DNA from: Drosophila pseudoobscura | Taxonomy: Eukaryota; Arthropoda; Insecta; Diptera; Drosophilidae | Direction: 5' to 3' | DNA: 64,000 bases | NCBI RefSeq assembly: GCF_009870125.1 | Contig: NC_046681.1 | Location: 8,073,001 to 8,137,000 of the forward strand | In this document: positions 21,310-34,600 of the stretch, piece after piece | Layout: every line of letters begins with the position of its first letter | Numbering within the stretch: the first letter of the stretch is position 1 | Notes under the pieces: generated by a model | Database searches by the model: none | Told to the model about the DNA's origin: nothing | Seen by the model: the letters and a program-made list of their open reading frames with translations, nothing else | Translations under genes and position numbers: made by a program

Positions 21310-22392
21310 ATAAATTGTTTAAAGTATTTAAAGTATTTGATGACGTTGAATGGGGCATGTCAAATGTTACAAATTATTATTATTATTATTGCACTTCGAT
21401 CATTTATAGATATTTTGTATAGGCCAGTAGGATTACTGTGCACTGGGGCACTGTTGCTCCCCAAAATGTTGAGATATTTTTCTGTAGAGCGTTATTCTAT
21501 TCCCTTCATTTCAAAGAATATACTGGAGTCTAGCTCTACTAGTTCCTATCCCGTTAAAGTCAGAATTTCGTCCTTATTAAAGTTTGAGAAACCGAATATT
21601 TTGAGAACCGAACTTCTATTCAAAGAATAGTTATACTTAGATGAGTGATTTCATATTCGAAAACATAAGTAATCGTACTTCCTGCAATTCATTAAAATTA
21701 ATTGAATTGTTTGAATAACATGGTGTTCCAGCACTGGGTGTTGGGGCCTGAACTAGATATTTGTAGTCCAGAAAAGAAAGTCCATTGAGATCGGAGATCA
21801 TAAAGCTACTAGAGGAAGGATTGATCTGTAAGGATTCCAAGAGCTATGTATCCTGAAGATAACCATTCTTTCTCGGTAGAGGTTTTTTCAAGTCTAATAT
21901 TGCCATGGACTGGACTACAACATTATTTGTACAGATGTTGCTGCTAGGTTTGTTCGCTCAATGGTGCGTTTAACCTTGGATTGATCTGTAAGGATTCCAA
22001 GACCTGCCTATCCTAAAGATAACCATTCCTTCTCGGTTGATGGCATAGACTGGACTACAACTTTATTTGTACAGATGGTCCCGTGTGCGCTTGACCTTGA
22101 AAAATTTAATCAACAATTAACAGATGTTTTTCTGGCAACTTGTGTATTGATCGATAAATAAATGCAAATAAACGCTATAAACGTACTGGGACTGGTAGCC
22201 AGTTTCTTCGATTATACTCTTATATGCAATTTAACAATATATTCCATACTCCGTATAGGCAAATTTCGACATAAACGAATGTTCTAGCTGTTTTCATACT
22301 TTACCGTCCGTTACATCTTTCAAGTAGACTCCTTTGCAATTCCTTGACTAGACTAGATAAGTGTTAGTCTTGTATTCCAAATGTATTATTTA
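21310..22392. other. Spacer after the cysteine-rich pair
   Basis: No gene seen. It contains a 160-bp-offset direct duplication (listed separately) and AT-rich sequence leading into the presumed 3' UTR of the RasGEF gene. A minus-strand AATAAA lies at 22393-22398, about 240 bp past that gene's stop. Confidence 0.5.
21817..22079. repeat. Two tandem diverged copies, 160-bp offset
   Basis: Copy 1 is about 21817-21940 and copy 2 about 21977-22079. Both share GATCTGTAAGGATTCCAAGA, GATAACCATTC, TTCTCGGT, GACTGGACTACAAC and TTATTTGTACAGATG. Copy 2 has internal deletions. No coding frame is kept. Confidence 0.85.
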
Positions 22393-22636
22393 TTTATTTA
22401 GTTTGCATATATTCAAGGTTCATGCACACACATAAGGATGTTTAGTTTCAATAGTTCTTACAACTAATATTTTAGATGTTATCTACTTATGGACTACTGA
22501 TTAATGTCTGTGAGTGCTTTGCCTAACACGTATGTATGTACAAATGAATGTACACTAGTCGATTTAGTTAACATTAAATGTTTTGTTATTGGTTTATACA
22601 GCTTAGTTGAAACTACAACTATCATTAGGCTTAGGA

Positions 22637-25600
22637 CTAGTTTAGATCATACATTAGCTTTTCAGCATTATTGGGTTCCTCGCAGTCGAATGAGGCCATC
22701 ATTAGTTCTGCAACAAGACAAAAAATACAGTCGTTAGTGGAAGTTATCAAAATTATTTGTCTCAAAATAGTATCAGCAATGGCACAAGTTTCGTTACTGC
22801 TTATGATTGTGGGCCAACGAAAAATCAACAAAATAACAAAAGTGTTATTTAAGTTTCTGTGTCCACTTGATTGAAAAGGACACTCTAGCGGACATAGGAA
22901 TACCCACACACAGTACACACACACTCAAAGTTGTCCGAAAAAATCTCAGTGATGCGTGCCGAAATGTTAGATATTTGTATACCCTCAGAAGAGGAGGTAT
23001 CGTGATTTAGGGGAAGAATGGCACTTCCTTCGACACTATCATAAATGGAATTGTTGAACAGACTCTCTAAAAATGGCTAAACGGCTATACCTTCAAGGCT
23101 AAACATAGAACTAAAAACTGTTGATCACTTATTCTTCGCACAGAAAAATATTTGAAAAATCGAAGAGTGTTTAAGACTACGACTATCTACAAATAGCATT
23201 CCTTTTCCATGTTTTTTGTCGGCTATGCTTCCAGTCCGGCACGTGTTCGATGGTGTGCGATGGAGCCTTGAGGGCCCGTCATTTGTTTAGAGACTTTTGG
23301 GCCAACACAGTTAAAATTTATGAAGCCAGAAAGTAGCAATATTTAAATTAGATGTTCACAATTGTGCGAAACGATTCGGCTCGCCCACCAGCCGGAACTT
23401 CAATTATCATTTTAATTTATTCAAGGGGATTTTTCGTTTTAAGGAATTTGATTTGCATATTCTCGGGCACAGAGAGGCATAAATATATGGAGTGGAACTT
23501 TCAACCGAGATTTGTTTGCACCTCTTGAAAGTCAGGCCCCTCCCCATACATCGTCATAATCCAGAAAACCGTTTAAGTAGAACAACTTGAGCGGGAACCC
23601 TTGTGGGGAATGGGTTAGCCAGCGGTCAAGTGCTGACAAGTGGGGGTGTGTTTTTTCAGGGCACTACTCTCTGCCGTTTTAATAGAAAGAAACTTAATAA
23701 AGTTGTACGAAAAAATATTGTATGAAAATCTGTGTGAAAGTGTGAGAAAAAGAGGTTGAGTGGGACGGACAGGAGCTGGGAATGGTGCGGTGTCCAATTC
23801 ACACCATGAGCCCATTAAAATTTTACAATGTTTGGGGAAGCAGTCTCGTTTGGTCAGCGCTTTCGGTCAACAGATGTGCGCTTGACTTGCCACAAAATGT
23901 GGCATGCCTCTGCAGGCCATCCTCTGTCCTGTGTCCTCTATCCCTGCCTCCCAGTGTGTTTATAGGATTTGTGTTCACATACTCTCCGTATGCTTGGGCA
24001 AAAAAAACTAAAAAGCATCCGCCTGGAACATCGTCTGAAAATTCTCTCCAAGTTCTGCTAACAGCAAAGCCCCTGCCCCTGCCACACGAATATCTACCCA
24101 CTCAGCACCCCTTACAATGAAAGAAATGTTGCCTCTGGCTATGGAACAGCAAAAGCCATGGCTCTGCTTGGCATCAACTTTTTTCCCTTAGCCCTTTTTC
24201 CCCTTGTTTTGTTTTAATGGAGTCGTGTGTGGCGTGTAAATATTTTCCCCTTTTCTGGGGGCTTAAAGATTTGTGAGGCGGCTCGGTTTAGTTTTGGAAC
24301 TTGTTTTTACGGCCTGCAAGCCGTAACCTGGTGGGTTACCACACCACACCACACCATAACTGGTAGTGTCCAACGACCGGCTAAAAGCCTGGGAGCCTAA
24401 AAATATGAGAAATTAAACTTCAGGCTGATTGCAGTTCATATGTGTAGTACGTATGTATGCTGGAGAAATTGAACCTTGGGTTTTGATTGTTTGATTGCAG
24501 TGGGAATTGACACGAGAGGGAATCAAGACCAAAGAAGGATTGCGGGTTTGATACCCTAGCAGATCGCAATTTCTGCTATGGCAAGGGTTCGTACTGAAAC
24601 GATACCCAAAAGGGGTTATATTTTTAATATTTTAATTATATTTTTTCGAAAACCTATAATCATCGAATATTCTAATAGGTTTGTAAAATATTTGATGATA
24701 AATCCATTCTTATCGCATCATCTATTATGTTCCTTATAGGGTACAAAATCCTTCCTTATCAAACATCTGGCCAAAACTATAAATCCTCCAGCTAGTTTTC
24801 AGAAAAATCGTTTTTTCTCAGGGCACGAGATACAATACATTTTATTTCCTGACTCAGAGAGACATCTATTACTTGCCTCCGGCGCTCACAGCATCCTCCC
24901 GAGCACCGAGAACAAACAACAGCCGACAGCCGTAACTACTGTAAATTTGTTTTGACTCAAAAACAGAAAGGAGTGGATCGGGGGAGTGGGAGTGGTGTGT
25001 CCGAGAAGAATGACAGACCAGACAGGTGATAGATAACAAGGACAGTCTATGGTCATTTTTCTACACCCACACCCGGGACAGAGTCTCTTTCTCTGAGGGA
25101 AGAAAATAAAATGAAATCTGCCCGCAGCTGAATACCAATAACGTGCTGCTGTCAGTCGGCTTAGGAGGGTAGATGGTACGAGTGTTGAGGCACGCCGAGG
25201 ACAGTTCCTAACTGCAGTTTCCGCTTATCTATACGTATGTATCTGGAATGTCTGAACTGTCGGCCGGCCTGTCAGAGCCTTGCCGACGACAGTGACTAAA
25301 ACAATATAAATCCGCACAGTTTCAACTGATCAATAGAAACTGTTTCAAAAGCGTTAGAACAATAGAAATACTGAAAATAGAAGGCTTTGTTTTTGGAAAT
25401 CTAATTTTTATTCAACACACAGACTGACAATGCGATGATACGTTCGCTGATGGCTTGTTGTGTCCTTTAAGGTTACTATGAAATTTTAATGATATTTATT
25501 CTGAGACAAGGAAAATTACTCCAGATTTAAAATCGAAGTATACTCGTAATTATATTATATTCATTTATATTATTCGCCTATCCCAAAGTTTGTTTTGGAA

Positions 25601-28600
25601 ATTCAGTCTCTCCGATTCAAGATTCATTGATCATTTAGTTCATAATTAATTTGCAGGTATAATATTTGAGTGGAATGAAATTTCACAAATGTGCAAATGT
25701 ATGCCAATTATCACTAATAGAAATACTGAACGAATTTCCCATGGTTACACAATTTATAATTTAATTTTGCAATTTAACAACGGACACAAAAGACCCCGAG
25801 CTAGCCAAGGGAGTCTCCCAACAATGATGATAGTGATAATGTTGAGAATTAGTCAATGATTTTGCATTGCCATTGAACTGAGGATAATTGTGCCAGCTGT
25901 GTGGCCAGGCCGAATGATTCACCTAAATGAATACATAGTTCATACGCATTTGGTTTAATTTCCACTCATTGGGTGCTGTCCTGATTACCACATCTTAGGC
26001 CTAATGAGCAAAATTGAAATAACACACAGATGCAACGAGCAGACCCACTCAAACGGCTGTAAATTAGTTGCATTTAAATACCCCCTGCCAAGGATCTCTT
26101 CGAGGTTTGTGCTAGTGTTGTAGATGCTTGTGGGAAATTCCTGGGACTTGTTGGCCTTTGCATCCAGAGAGGCTGAGTCCTGTATTTAAGCCATTAACAT
26201 TTAATTGTAGATTTAAATGTATATATGGCTTCGTTTTGTGGTCCTGACATTTGAAACTGGATATGATTATTATTTTACGTGAAGCTTGAAAATGCATTTT
26301 ACGGATAAACATTTTCATTTCGGAATTCCCTCAGAGGCAAATATTATTTTAAGCAATTTTCTTCGCACATCTAAATGCAATTTCTGCATGCTGTTCGCTT
26401 TGGAATTTCGTGAAATGCCTTTCGAGTTTTTGTGTCATGCCGAAGCAGACGTGCTCCACCCAATAGGCATAGCTGTGCTGACATGCCGCCCCTTGAAGAG
26501 GCAAGGAAGGAGGGACCCGGCAGGCAGCAGAGGACGAGGCTGTTCCCATAGAGACGGGCCTCAATTTCGCATTCGCATCCTTTTTTCGGATGCATCACTT
26601 GTCCTTTTTTATTTCCTTTATTTTTCTACTTTGTCAGTCATATCTTGCACCAGCATAAAGCGAGTGGGCCTGGAATGTGTCCCTGACATAACAATGATCA
26701 TATCTTCATAGCCAAGGGTGCACGAGAACGACTAGTGTATGGCTAGATTTTCAAAGCAAAATAAATGATATAAAGTGAAAACAAAGAGAATAAAATTGAG
26801 CAAGAAATATGCAAAGCGAAAAGGAAATATAAATAAATGCTTTTTATGATCCTTTGAGGGGATTTTGAAAGCGTTTTTGTCGTGCGTTTAGGCGTTGCTA
26901 AATTGTTTTCATAGTTTTCCTTTGGCTTTAGCTGGTGTTAAGACGTTTAGATATTTCAAGCTGGGAAAAGCATATATATAATCCTAATTCTGTTTCTTGT
27001 CAGTGTTGAGAGCAGACTCATGTTTGATGTATTTTGGTACGTATTTGTGTGACTCTTTTGACGCTTAATAAAACAGATTCAGTAGAGATTCTATTACAGT
27101 AAAATATATTCTGCTGAGCGACGCTCCCAGTCATTCTTCAGTTAACAATAAAAGCGAACTACCTCATTCCTTGATTTAAAAAAAAACACACACATTCCTA
27201 AGAGTTAATGAGGATTCCAACTACTTACGGAGTACGCATCCCGCCAACATTTTGTTTTTCCTTAATCCGACATACTTTTCCCTAAGGGTCTTAACAGGGT
27301 AAACCACCAGGGTAAACTGCGAGACCCGACAAAAGAGGCTAGCAGACAATTACCTCTGTATTAAGGGGTTGTTATTAAAAAATTCCTGCCATGGCACAAG
27401 TGAGCGGGTTACAAAAAACGAAGAGAAGTGTACATCATTTGCCAGAGAGCTCCACTCGGGTCATGTTAATGCTTTTCTCTTTTGTTATGTCAGGTAAATA
27501 TTTCAAGAATGCGTCCACAAAGATTAAGCGAGTACAAAATGAGAGAAACTTGTTTGGTTGTTGAAGGGAAAATGGAAACACGAAAGGCTTAAATCAACTG
27601 AAAATGCTGTACAAGTGGTCCATCCGGGGCCAAGGGATAATAGACAAAGGATGAAAGACTGGAAAAACAAAGTACAGCGACCGATTATAAAGCCAACATG
27701 ATGAAGTCAAGCAAGTTGATTGGAGCCAGGATATTCATCTACGAGTATACATCTCTTTATAATTCTCAACCAAAGAGCCCTCAGTCTGTTTCCTTTTCCT
27801 GCCACGTCCCCAAAGACAGCTGCAAGGATTCTCTGTCTGTTGCCAGCAGGTGGCGCTTTGCTACACTTCGTTTCCGTTTCCGCTGGCTGCTTATAAACAT
27901 TATTATGTCCAAGTGGTGTGGTGGGTAAAGTACCACTTGATAAATAACGCTACTAGTTGAAAAGCAGCGGGTTACTCCAGGGTCTCGATTCAGCCAGCAT
28001 TCATTGAAACAAGAGTAATGTCGAAAACACTAAAACCGACGTCATCGTGCAAATAAATGCAATTCTTTTATCAGGGAAATGGGAGACTTTGCGAAAGTTA
28101 AACATTTTCATTAGGTTCCTTACTTCGGGGAAATATAAGCAATACCACAAAAACCTTACCTTACCATGATACCAGAAACCTACAATATTTAGGTGAGATT
28201 CCCTATGAGAATGTCAAAATATACCAATGATAATGTAGCTCCAATAAAAAACACATCGTGAAGTTACAGCTTCCAAAGGATCAACCCAAAACTTCCTTCT
28301 GAAAACCCCATTTCTATTGGTCAATATGTTGGCTTAACTAAAAATGCATTTGGCTTAAGCCAACATTCAATGTCTTGGAATGTGTGTGAGCGTGAAGGAC
28401 TTAGAATACATCGACTGCTAAAAAAGACGAGATATCCAACATTTATTTAGATATGCAGTTTCCGAAAGTGCATCAAAACTTGGAAATTAACTTTTATTCG
28501 TATTTTTCGCAGGGACTTCGTTTGCATTTCCGTTGCTGACGTTGGCTTGAAGTTTAGCTAAACTTTTCTGAGCTGCTGGACAGTTTCTTTCTTTGCTTAT

Positions 28601-31600
28601 ATGCTGAGGGAACTGATTTAGAAGATGCTCTGACTTAGCTAAACAGCTACACAAAATAATAGATCCTGGAAAAGAAGTGGGAAATTCATTCGGCTTTTTG
28701 TGTGGCAGACCGTGAGAAAAACAAGTTTGTCAACGATGCGACATCAAAAACAAATATTATCACAATAACAAGAGTAACTTTCAACTAAAACTTGGCACAA
28801 TCCTAAAGCCGTAAACAAAAGCAATTGGGGACACACCACAGGTTTAAATAGATTTTTAGTTCTTAATATTCTTGTTTATATTTTATTTTATTTCTGCTCT
28901 ATTGTAAGCGTGTCACACAATCTCGAACATGAAATTGATTATACGGGTGGGTTCTTATTCCATATGAGAGAAATTTTTTCCCCCAACGAATATGGTATAT
29001 GGATGTACAAAATTAAAACAGAGCTTGCTCGGGGAAAAAATACTTTCTAATGGTTTGAATCCCCTAAAAGTGTTATATTCATGAATCTACGGTTGAAAAC
29101 TTATTAAGGCGAAATATTCTGAAAAGAAGCATTCCCTGCATTGTTTTTTCAATCAAAAGTCAATAGGGATTTGCATAGTCATTGGTTTCCTTAATAGTTG
29201 GTGTTTCCTAATCATATGGCAGTAATATTCCCTACAAATTTAATAGTGATACGATTGAAAGACCTTCAAAATCTGGCTGGGCACTTAGTGCATTCTTTCC
29301 AAATTGTTTTTTCCACCAATTAAATACTTTCCACAAACATTTTCTCCACAAGAGATTGCTTAGAGAGAGAATATTCTTATAGAAGAGCCGTAGCTCCTCC
29401 CTCTCAAAGGTAAGTAGAATTTACTAGGTGTGCGGAGCAGAGCCCAGCCTATTAGCGAATTACTGGCCCTCAGCCGCTTATTTTGTTTGTTTCTAATTTC
29501 TATGTCACTCGTATGTTTGCCAAAGCTTCGCGCTTGCTTGCCCTGATAAGCGCTCTCTCAAAGCTCGCTCTTCGTTATCTACGCTTTGCGTCTGCCTACG
29601 CACGTCTGCCGAGCGCAGCAGCGCTTAGCGATCGGAGCGGCAATGTAAAGGGCACGAAAGCTACACTTGCAATTTGTCTGTCGCGCTATAAACTGTGGTT
29701 CATTGCAATTTTATTTGTGTGCCGGGTCTTTATTTTCGAAATTATTAGTTGGAAATCGCCTTAGTGCTCGCTCGTTTTGTGTTATATTTTCTTCGTCAAT
29801 CTCGATGTCTCCCGATTGAGGCTGAACCCTAAGCTGTGGATGAGGATGAGGTAAGTAAGTTTTCATTCATTTTTAGTATCGATGCGTTTACCCAAAAAAA
29901 GCTTCTTTCTATGCTTTAGATGTGGTTTTCATACCCTAATAGAGGGTGTAATAAGTTCGAGGTATTAGTTTAATACATAATTTATATATATTTATCTATA
30001 TGTATAGGCCTCCAAGTTCGAGTGTCTGGCAGTCGGTCCGTTTCTTAACGTTATTAACCTTAACGTTAAACCTTTCAAATGTACCTCTTTTCGCGGAAGC
30101 GCTCATAAATAATCAGTATATACTATTTTTGTACAAAGAATTATAAACGATTGCTTCAATCTTAGGAAACAGTTCTGAAAGGGTATCTATTGATTCGGCT
30201 CACAAGCCCAATCTTTTTTTGTGCTTCTGGTTGCTGTTTTTTGTCAGTAGAAAGAGCCTTCAAAAGTTGCCTAGCACTGCCTGGGTTTATAATGAGTTCT
30301 TAGGTCTCTATGTGTGCTGGGGCCTTTCATCTCTGCACTTTCTTGTTCCTTTTTGATGTCTTTGCCAGCTTTCATGCAACATGTTTCTCCTACTTATCAC
30401 CACCTCTGCCTTCTCCCCTTTTGTCTTTAGTTGGGTGATTTTTTCAGGTCGTGTGCGCATTCCGTGAAAAGTAAGTTGATAGCTGGGCATTGCTGACAGC
30501 CCCAAGAAGGATTTGAAAAAGAACAAAATGAGAAAACAAAACATTTTACACTCTCCGACAACACAGCACGTGGTGTTCCTTGTTGCAATTTTTGTTGCAT
30601 TTGCAACGTAGTTTTTGTTGAATGTTGCCTTTTCTCTGGAGTTGTTTCATATCTTTGTTCAGACGTCTGGGCCCTGGGGAGATGTGAAGTTTTCCAGTTT
30701 ATATTTACTTGGCAAATAAAGTCGCGGATGTGCGGATTAATTGAACTTCTTGTTGGAGTTTTTCCTGGCCTTTTCGTGGAGAATTTCTTTTAAAATTTCA
30801 CCCGCCTGTGGCATACTAATTCAAATGAAATTTCGTGACTTTCGGTTTTCTTGGGAATTTGATGTACATATGTTTTTTTCAAGTGTTTTATTAATTTTTT
30901 GTAAGAAAAACTATAGTTTTTCCTGATTTTATATTGTGTTTTGTCAGTCCAAAATTCCCAATCTTAAACCTATTAGAATTCTTGCTTAGTCATTTATTTG
31001 TCCAGCCAAACTATTCCATGAATTCTATGTGTTTTTAAATGTATTACGAACTTTTGTTTTTGTTGTTTTTGTACATTTTCAATACAACTTTATTCATGTT
31101 TTTGTATTTTTTGTAGTATTATTTGGTGGTTTGATTTTTGATACAATCAAATATTTAAATTTCTTGACTAACTTTTTAGGCGTTTTAGCCGTCAATAGAA
31201 TTATACGTATAAAAATATGTTTTTTAAAACATAGAATTCTAAAATAATTGCAGGAGGAGAATTTCTACTAACTTATCATAAATAAAAGCAATACTTTTAT
31301 TTTAATCTATGACTTTTCCCCACGGCTCTCATACTTTTAACATCGTCTCAGACAATAAATAGTAAAGGCTAAGGAGCGCAACAGCCTGGAAGTGAATTGT
31401 TATAAGAAAAAGGCTTCCTTGGGGTTATTGCTATGGACAGAGGTGGGGCCTGGTGGTTAAGAAGGGAAGATAGTCTTGCAGGAAGTTTCATTCAAGTTCA
31501 TGAACAATTTGTGGTCATAAAGTCTTTGTCTGCGGTTTTATTGCGGCTATTCATTTGAATTAATTAGCGACAAATCTGTGGCAGAAGGAGGTTGTAGAAG

Positions 31601-34600
31601 GATGAATGACAACGGATGGGTGTTAGACAATGGGCTGTGATAAATGGAAAGGATGCTCAGATTTAAATATCTACATGAAGCGGGAGGGTACGGTGGAAAT
31701 GCGGAAAGAATTTAAATTTCTGCATATGATCTGCTTGCCCTTAGATTGTTTAAACTTTTTCATATTTTTCCTTCGAAAATTCGTTTGCTAGTTTGCATAT
31801 TTCTGTGGCTTATACATATATCAATGGCCACTCTCTGTTCTATTCTATTTTTGCAATGTATAGATTTAATTTTTTACTCAAGCATTGAAACAATTTAACT
31901 AGCACGTGTACACACATTCGAAGGTGGTCTGATAAGTACTTAACCTACAAAAGAAAAACGAAAATTTTGGAAAACAGAGAACAGAAGAACAGAGGGTTAC
32001 ATTGTCCCCCCTCGTTCCCCCTCAGCCAGCAACTTTACACGAAACTGAGAAAAGCAAACAAAAAGAAGGAACTAAAGCTTCTGGCGACAGACCGAGGCTG
32101 CAGATACACTTAACTGAGGGCAGAGCAAAATAAAATACTGCAAAGAAGTACAATCTTTCAAAGTTTTAATTCACTGGATTCCAAATTGAATATCTCAACA
32201 TAATTTGAATTAATTGAAATTATCGGGAATCAATCAAGCATTGCGTATTGTATTAAGTTAGTATTCTGAATATTCCTTACAAAGATGGACAGGACTCTAT
32301 TAGAGCTCTTATAATGAAAATATTCACACACTCGTAGGCTTTAAAGGATCACATGTACCCCTTTGCATCCATTACAGAGCTTCTGGTCAAAATGACCCAC
32401 TTGTAGGGGTATCAAAACACTTGGCGGCACCGACTGCCAGTGAAAAATGTGGAAAAATGCGATAAAATCCGCAGAGTAGAAACGAGGAAAAAAGAAAATT
32501 GAAAAATCCAAGCGCACACACACACAAAAAGGCAGAGGAGGCAAAGGCAAAGGAAAGTTTTCGACTTTTGCGAACATTACTTACCCGCTTCGCCGAGTTT
32601 TGTAGTTTGCTGCATATGCTGGCCAAAGTGCTCGTACTCCCCGCTGGATGGTGCCTGGCCAGCTTTCATTGCCTGCATGTGCTTCGTGAACGCGCCGACA
32701 ATGGCCGCCATCCGATCGAAGGCCGCCATATTGATGTGGCCATTTTGTAAGCTGCACACACAAAACAAAGAGGAGGGAGAAAGACCGAACTTATGAGTGA
32801 GTGGAAAGAGTGGCAGCGAGTGAGAAAAGTATGCTTTTCTCGATGATAAACGAGGAGGAACGTTGTGAGTTGCTGCGGACACCGCAACTCTAAAGTTATA
32901 CCCGATACTAAATCAGTATATCTCTCCTCCGGCAGACGCCGCTAATATTAAACGACACGACAAAGAGTGCGTGCGAGAGAGACAGAAAATCAGTCTGAGC
33001 GTGACGTCACGCGCTGCGTAGCCACTGCAAATTGATTTGTTTCCTTTGGCTATAAAAATGATCTGATCTGATCCAGATTCAGCGATCTGATAGATATGGT
33101 CATTATCTATGATTCTGCGTTTTTAGTTTTCTCGAATCTGCAATATTGTGGATGCAACAGATTTTCGTCCTTTGTGGGGGCGGATGGGGGTGGGGCGAAA
33201 TTCTGAGATATACGTTTTATAGTGACATCTTAAAGGAGTGTGTGCACCAAATTTGGTTACTCTAGCCTTAATAGTCTCTGAGATTTATGAATATCCCCAG
33301 ATCTGCATCCTTTGCGGGGGCGGAAGGGGGTGTGGCGAAATTTTGAAACAAACTCGTCTCGGTCCGATATATTAGGAGTGTGGATACCAAATTTGGTTGA
33401 TCTAGCTTTTATAGTCTCTGAGATCTAGGCGCTAATGTTTTACTCTAAGCAAAGCCGCCTATGCTACGTGTGTGTTAGAGAGAGACAGGGCGAGAAAAAA
33501 TGAAATTGTTTTCTTGATGCTGGCTATAATAGTAATACGATCCAATTCAGATTCTGCAGTCTAAAAGATATGGTCATTCTCTACGATTCTGCGTTTTTGG
33601 TTTTCTTGTATCTTTAAAATTGTGGATGCCACAGATTTTCGCCCTTTGTGGGGGCGGAAGTGGGCGGGGCAAAGTTTTGAAATATTTTTGGAGCAGTGAC
33701 ATATCACAGAAGTCTGGATCCAAAACATCGTTGCTCTAGCTCTTATAGTCTTTGAGCATTAGGCGCTGAAGGGGACGGACAGACGGACAGACGGACAGAC
33801 GGACAGACGGACGGACGGACAGACGGACAGACGGACAGACGGACAGACAGACATGGCTCAATCGACTCGGCTATTGATGCTGATCAAGAATATATATACT
33901 TTATGGGGTCGGAAACGATTCCTTCTGGACGTTACACACATCCACTTTTACCACAAATCTAATATACCCCAATACTCATTTTGAGTATCGGGTATAAAAA
34001 TCATGGGCTTTATTTGCAATGCAAAATGGTGCAGGACTCAATGGGTAAAGGGGCTATGGGGGGAGGTGGCTTTGAGGGGGAAAGAGAATTGAGAGTGGCT
34101 TTCCGGGTATGCAATTAATTCAGCGACGGCCCCGTTTAATTGGTAAATTGAAAAGTCACCGTAAAACTCAATGCGACATTGAAAATTGCTGAATGATTGA
34201 GAACGGCTGATTTCTATTTTTGTGCGATGCAGTCGTATACCCACTCAGGGTATACCCTTTTATTCGTTTGAATATGGGTCTCAAAAAGTTTATTTCTCTG
34301 ATATCATGGCAGAAAGACTTATTATCTCGCATGATCAGATCTACTTATAAATCCTTATAGCAAAGAAAAATAAAATATTGGTATATCTTAGTCGAAATGC
34401 ATTTCTAAGTTTTCTGCTTTCTGCGCACAGATTATAATTTAGTATAAATTGCCCATACTACTCTATGGCTCTATAATTACGGCATATTTACTCGTACTCG
34501 CTTGAATGTTGGAGAGAGCTTGACTGCATGTGTGCCTAATGAGGTCTATTGTGACCACTGTGCCCTGGTTGCCGATGCATTCTGTATTGTTTGTCTCTGC

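Noticed and set aside
33774-33853. CRISPR-like regular repeat array
   Set aside because: It is a simple ACGGACAG microsatellite without spacers, inside a fly transposable element.
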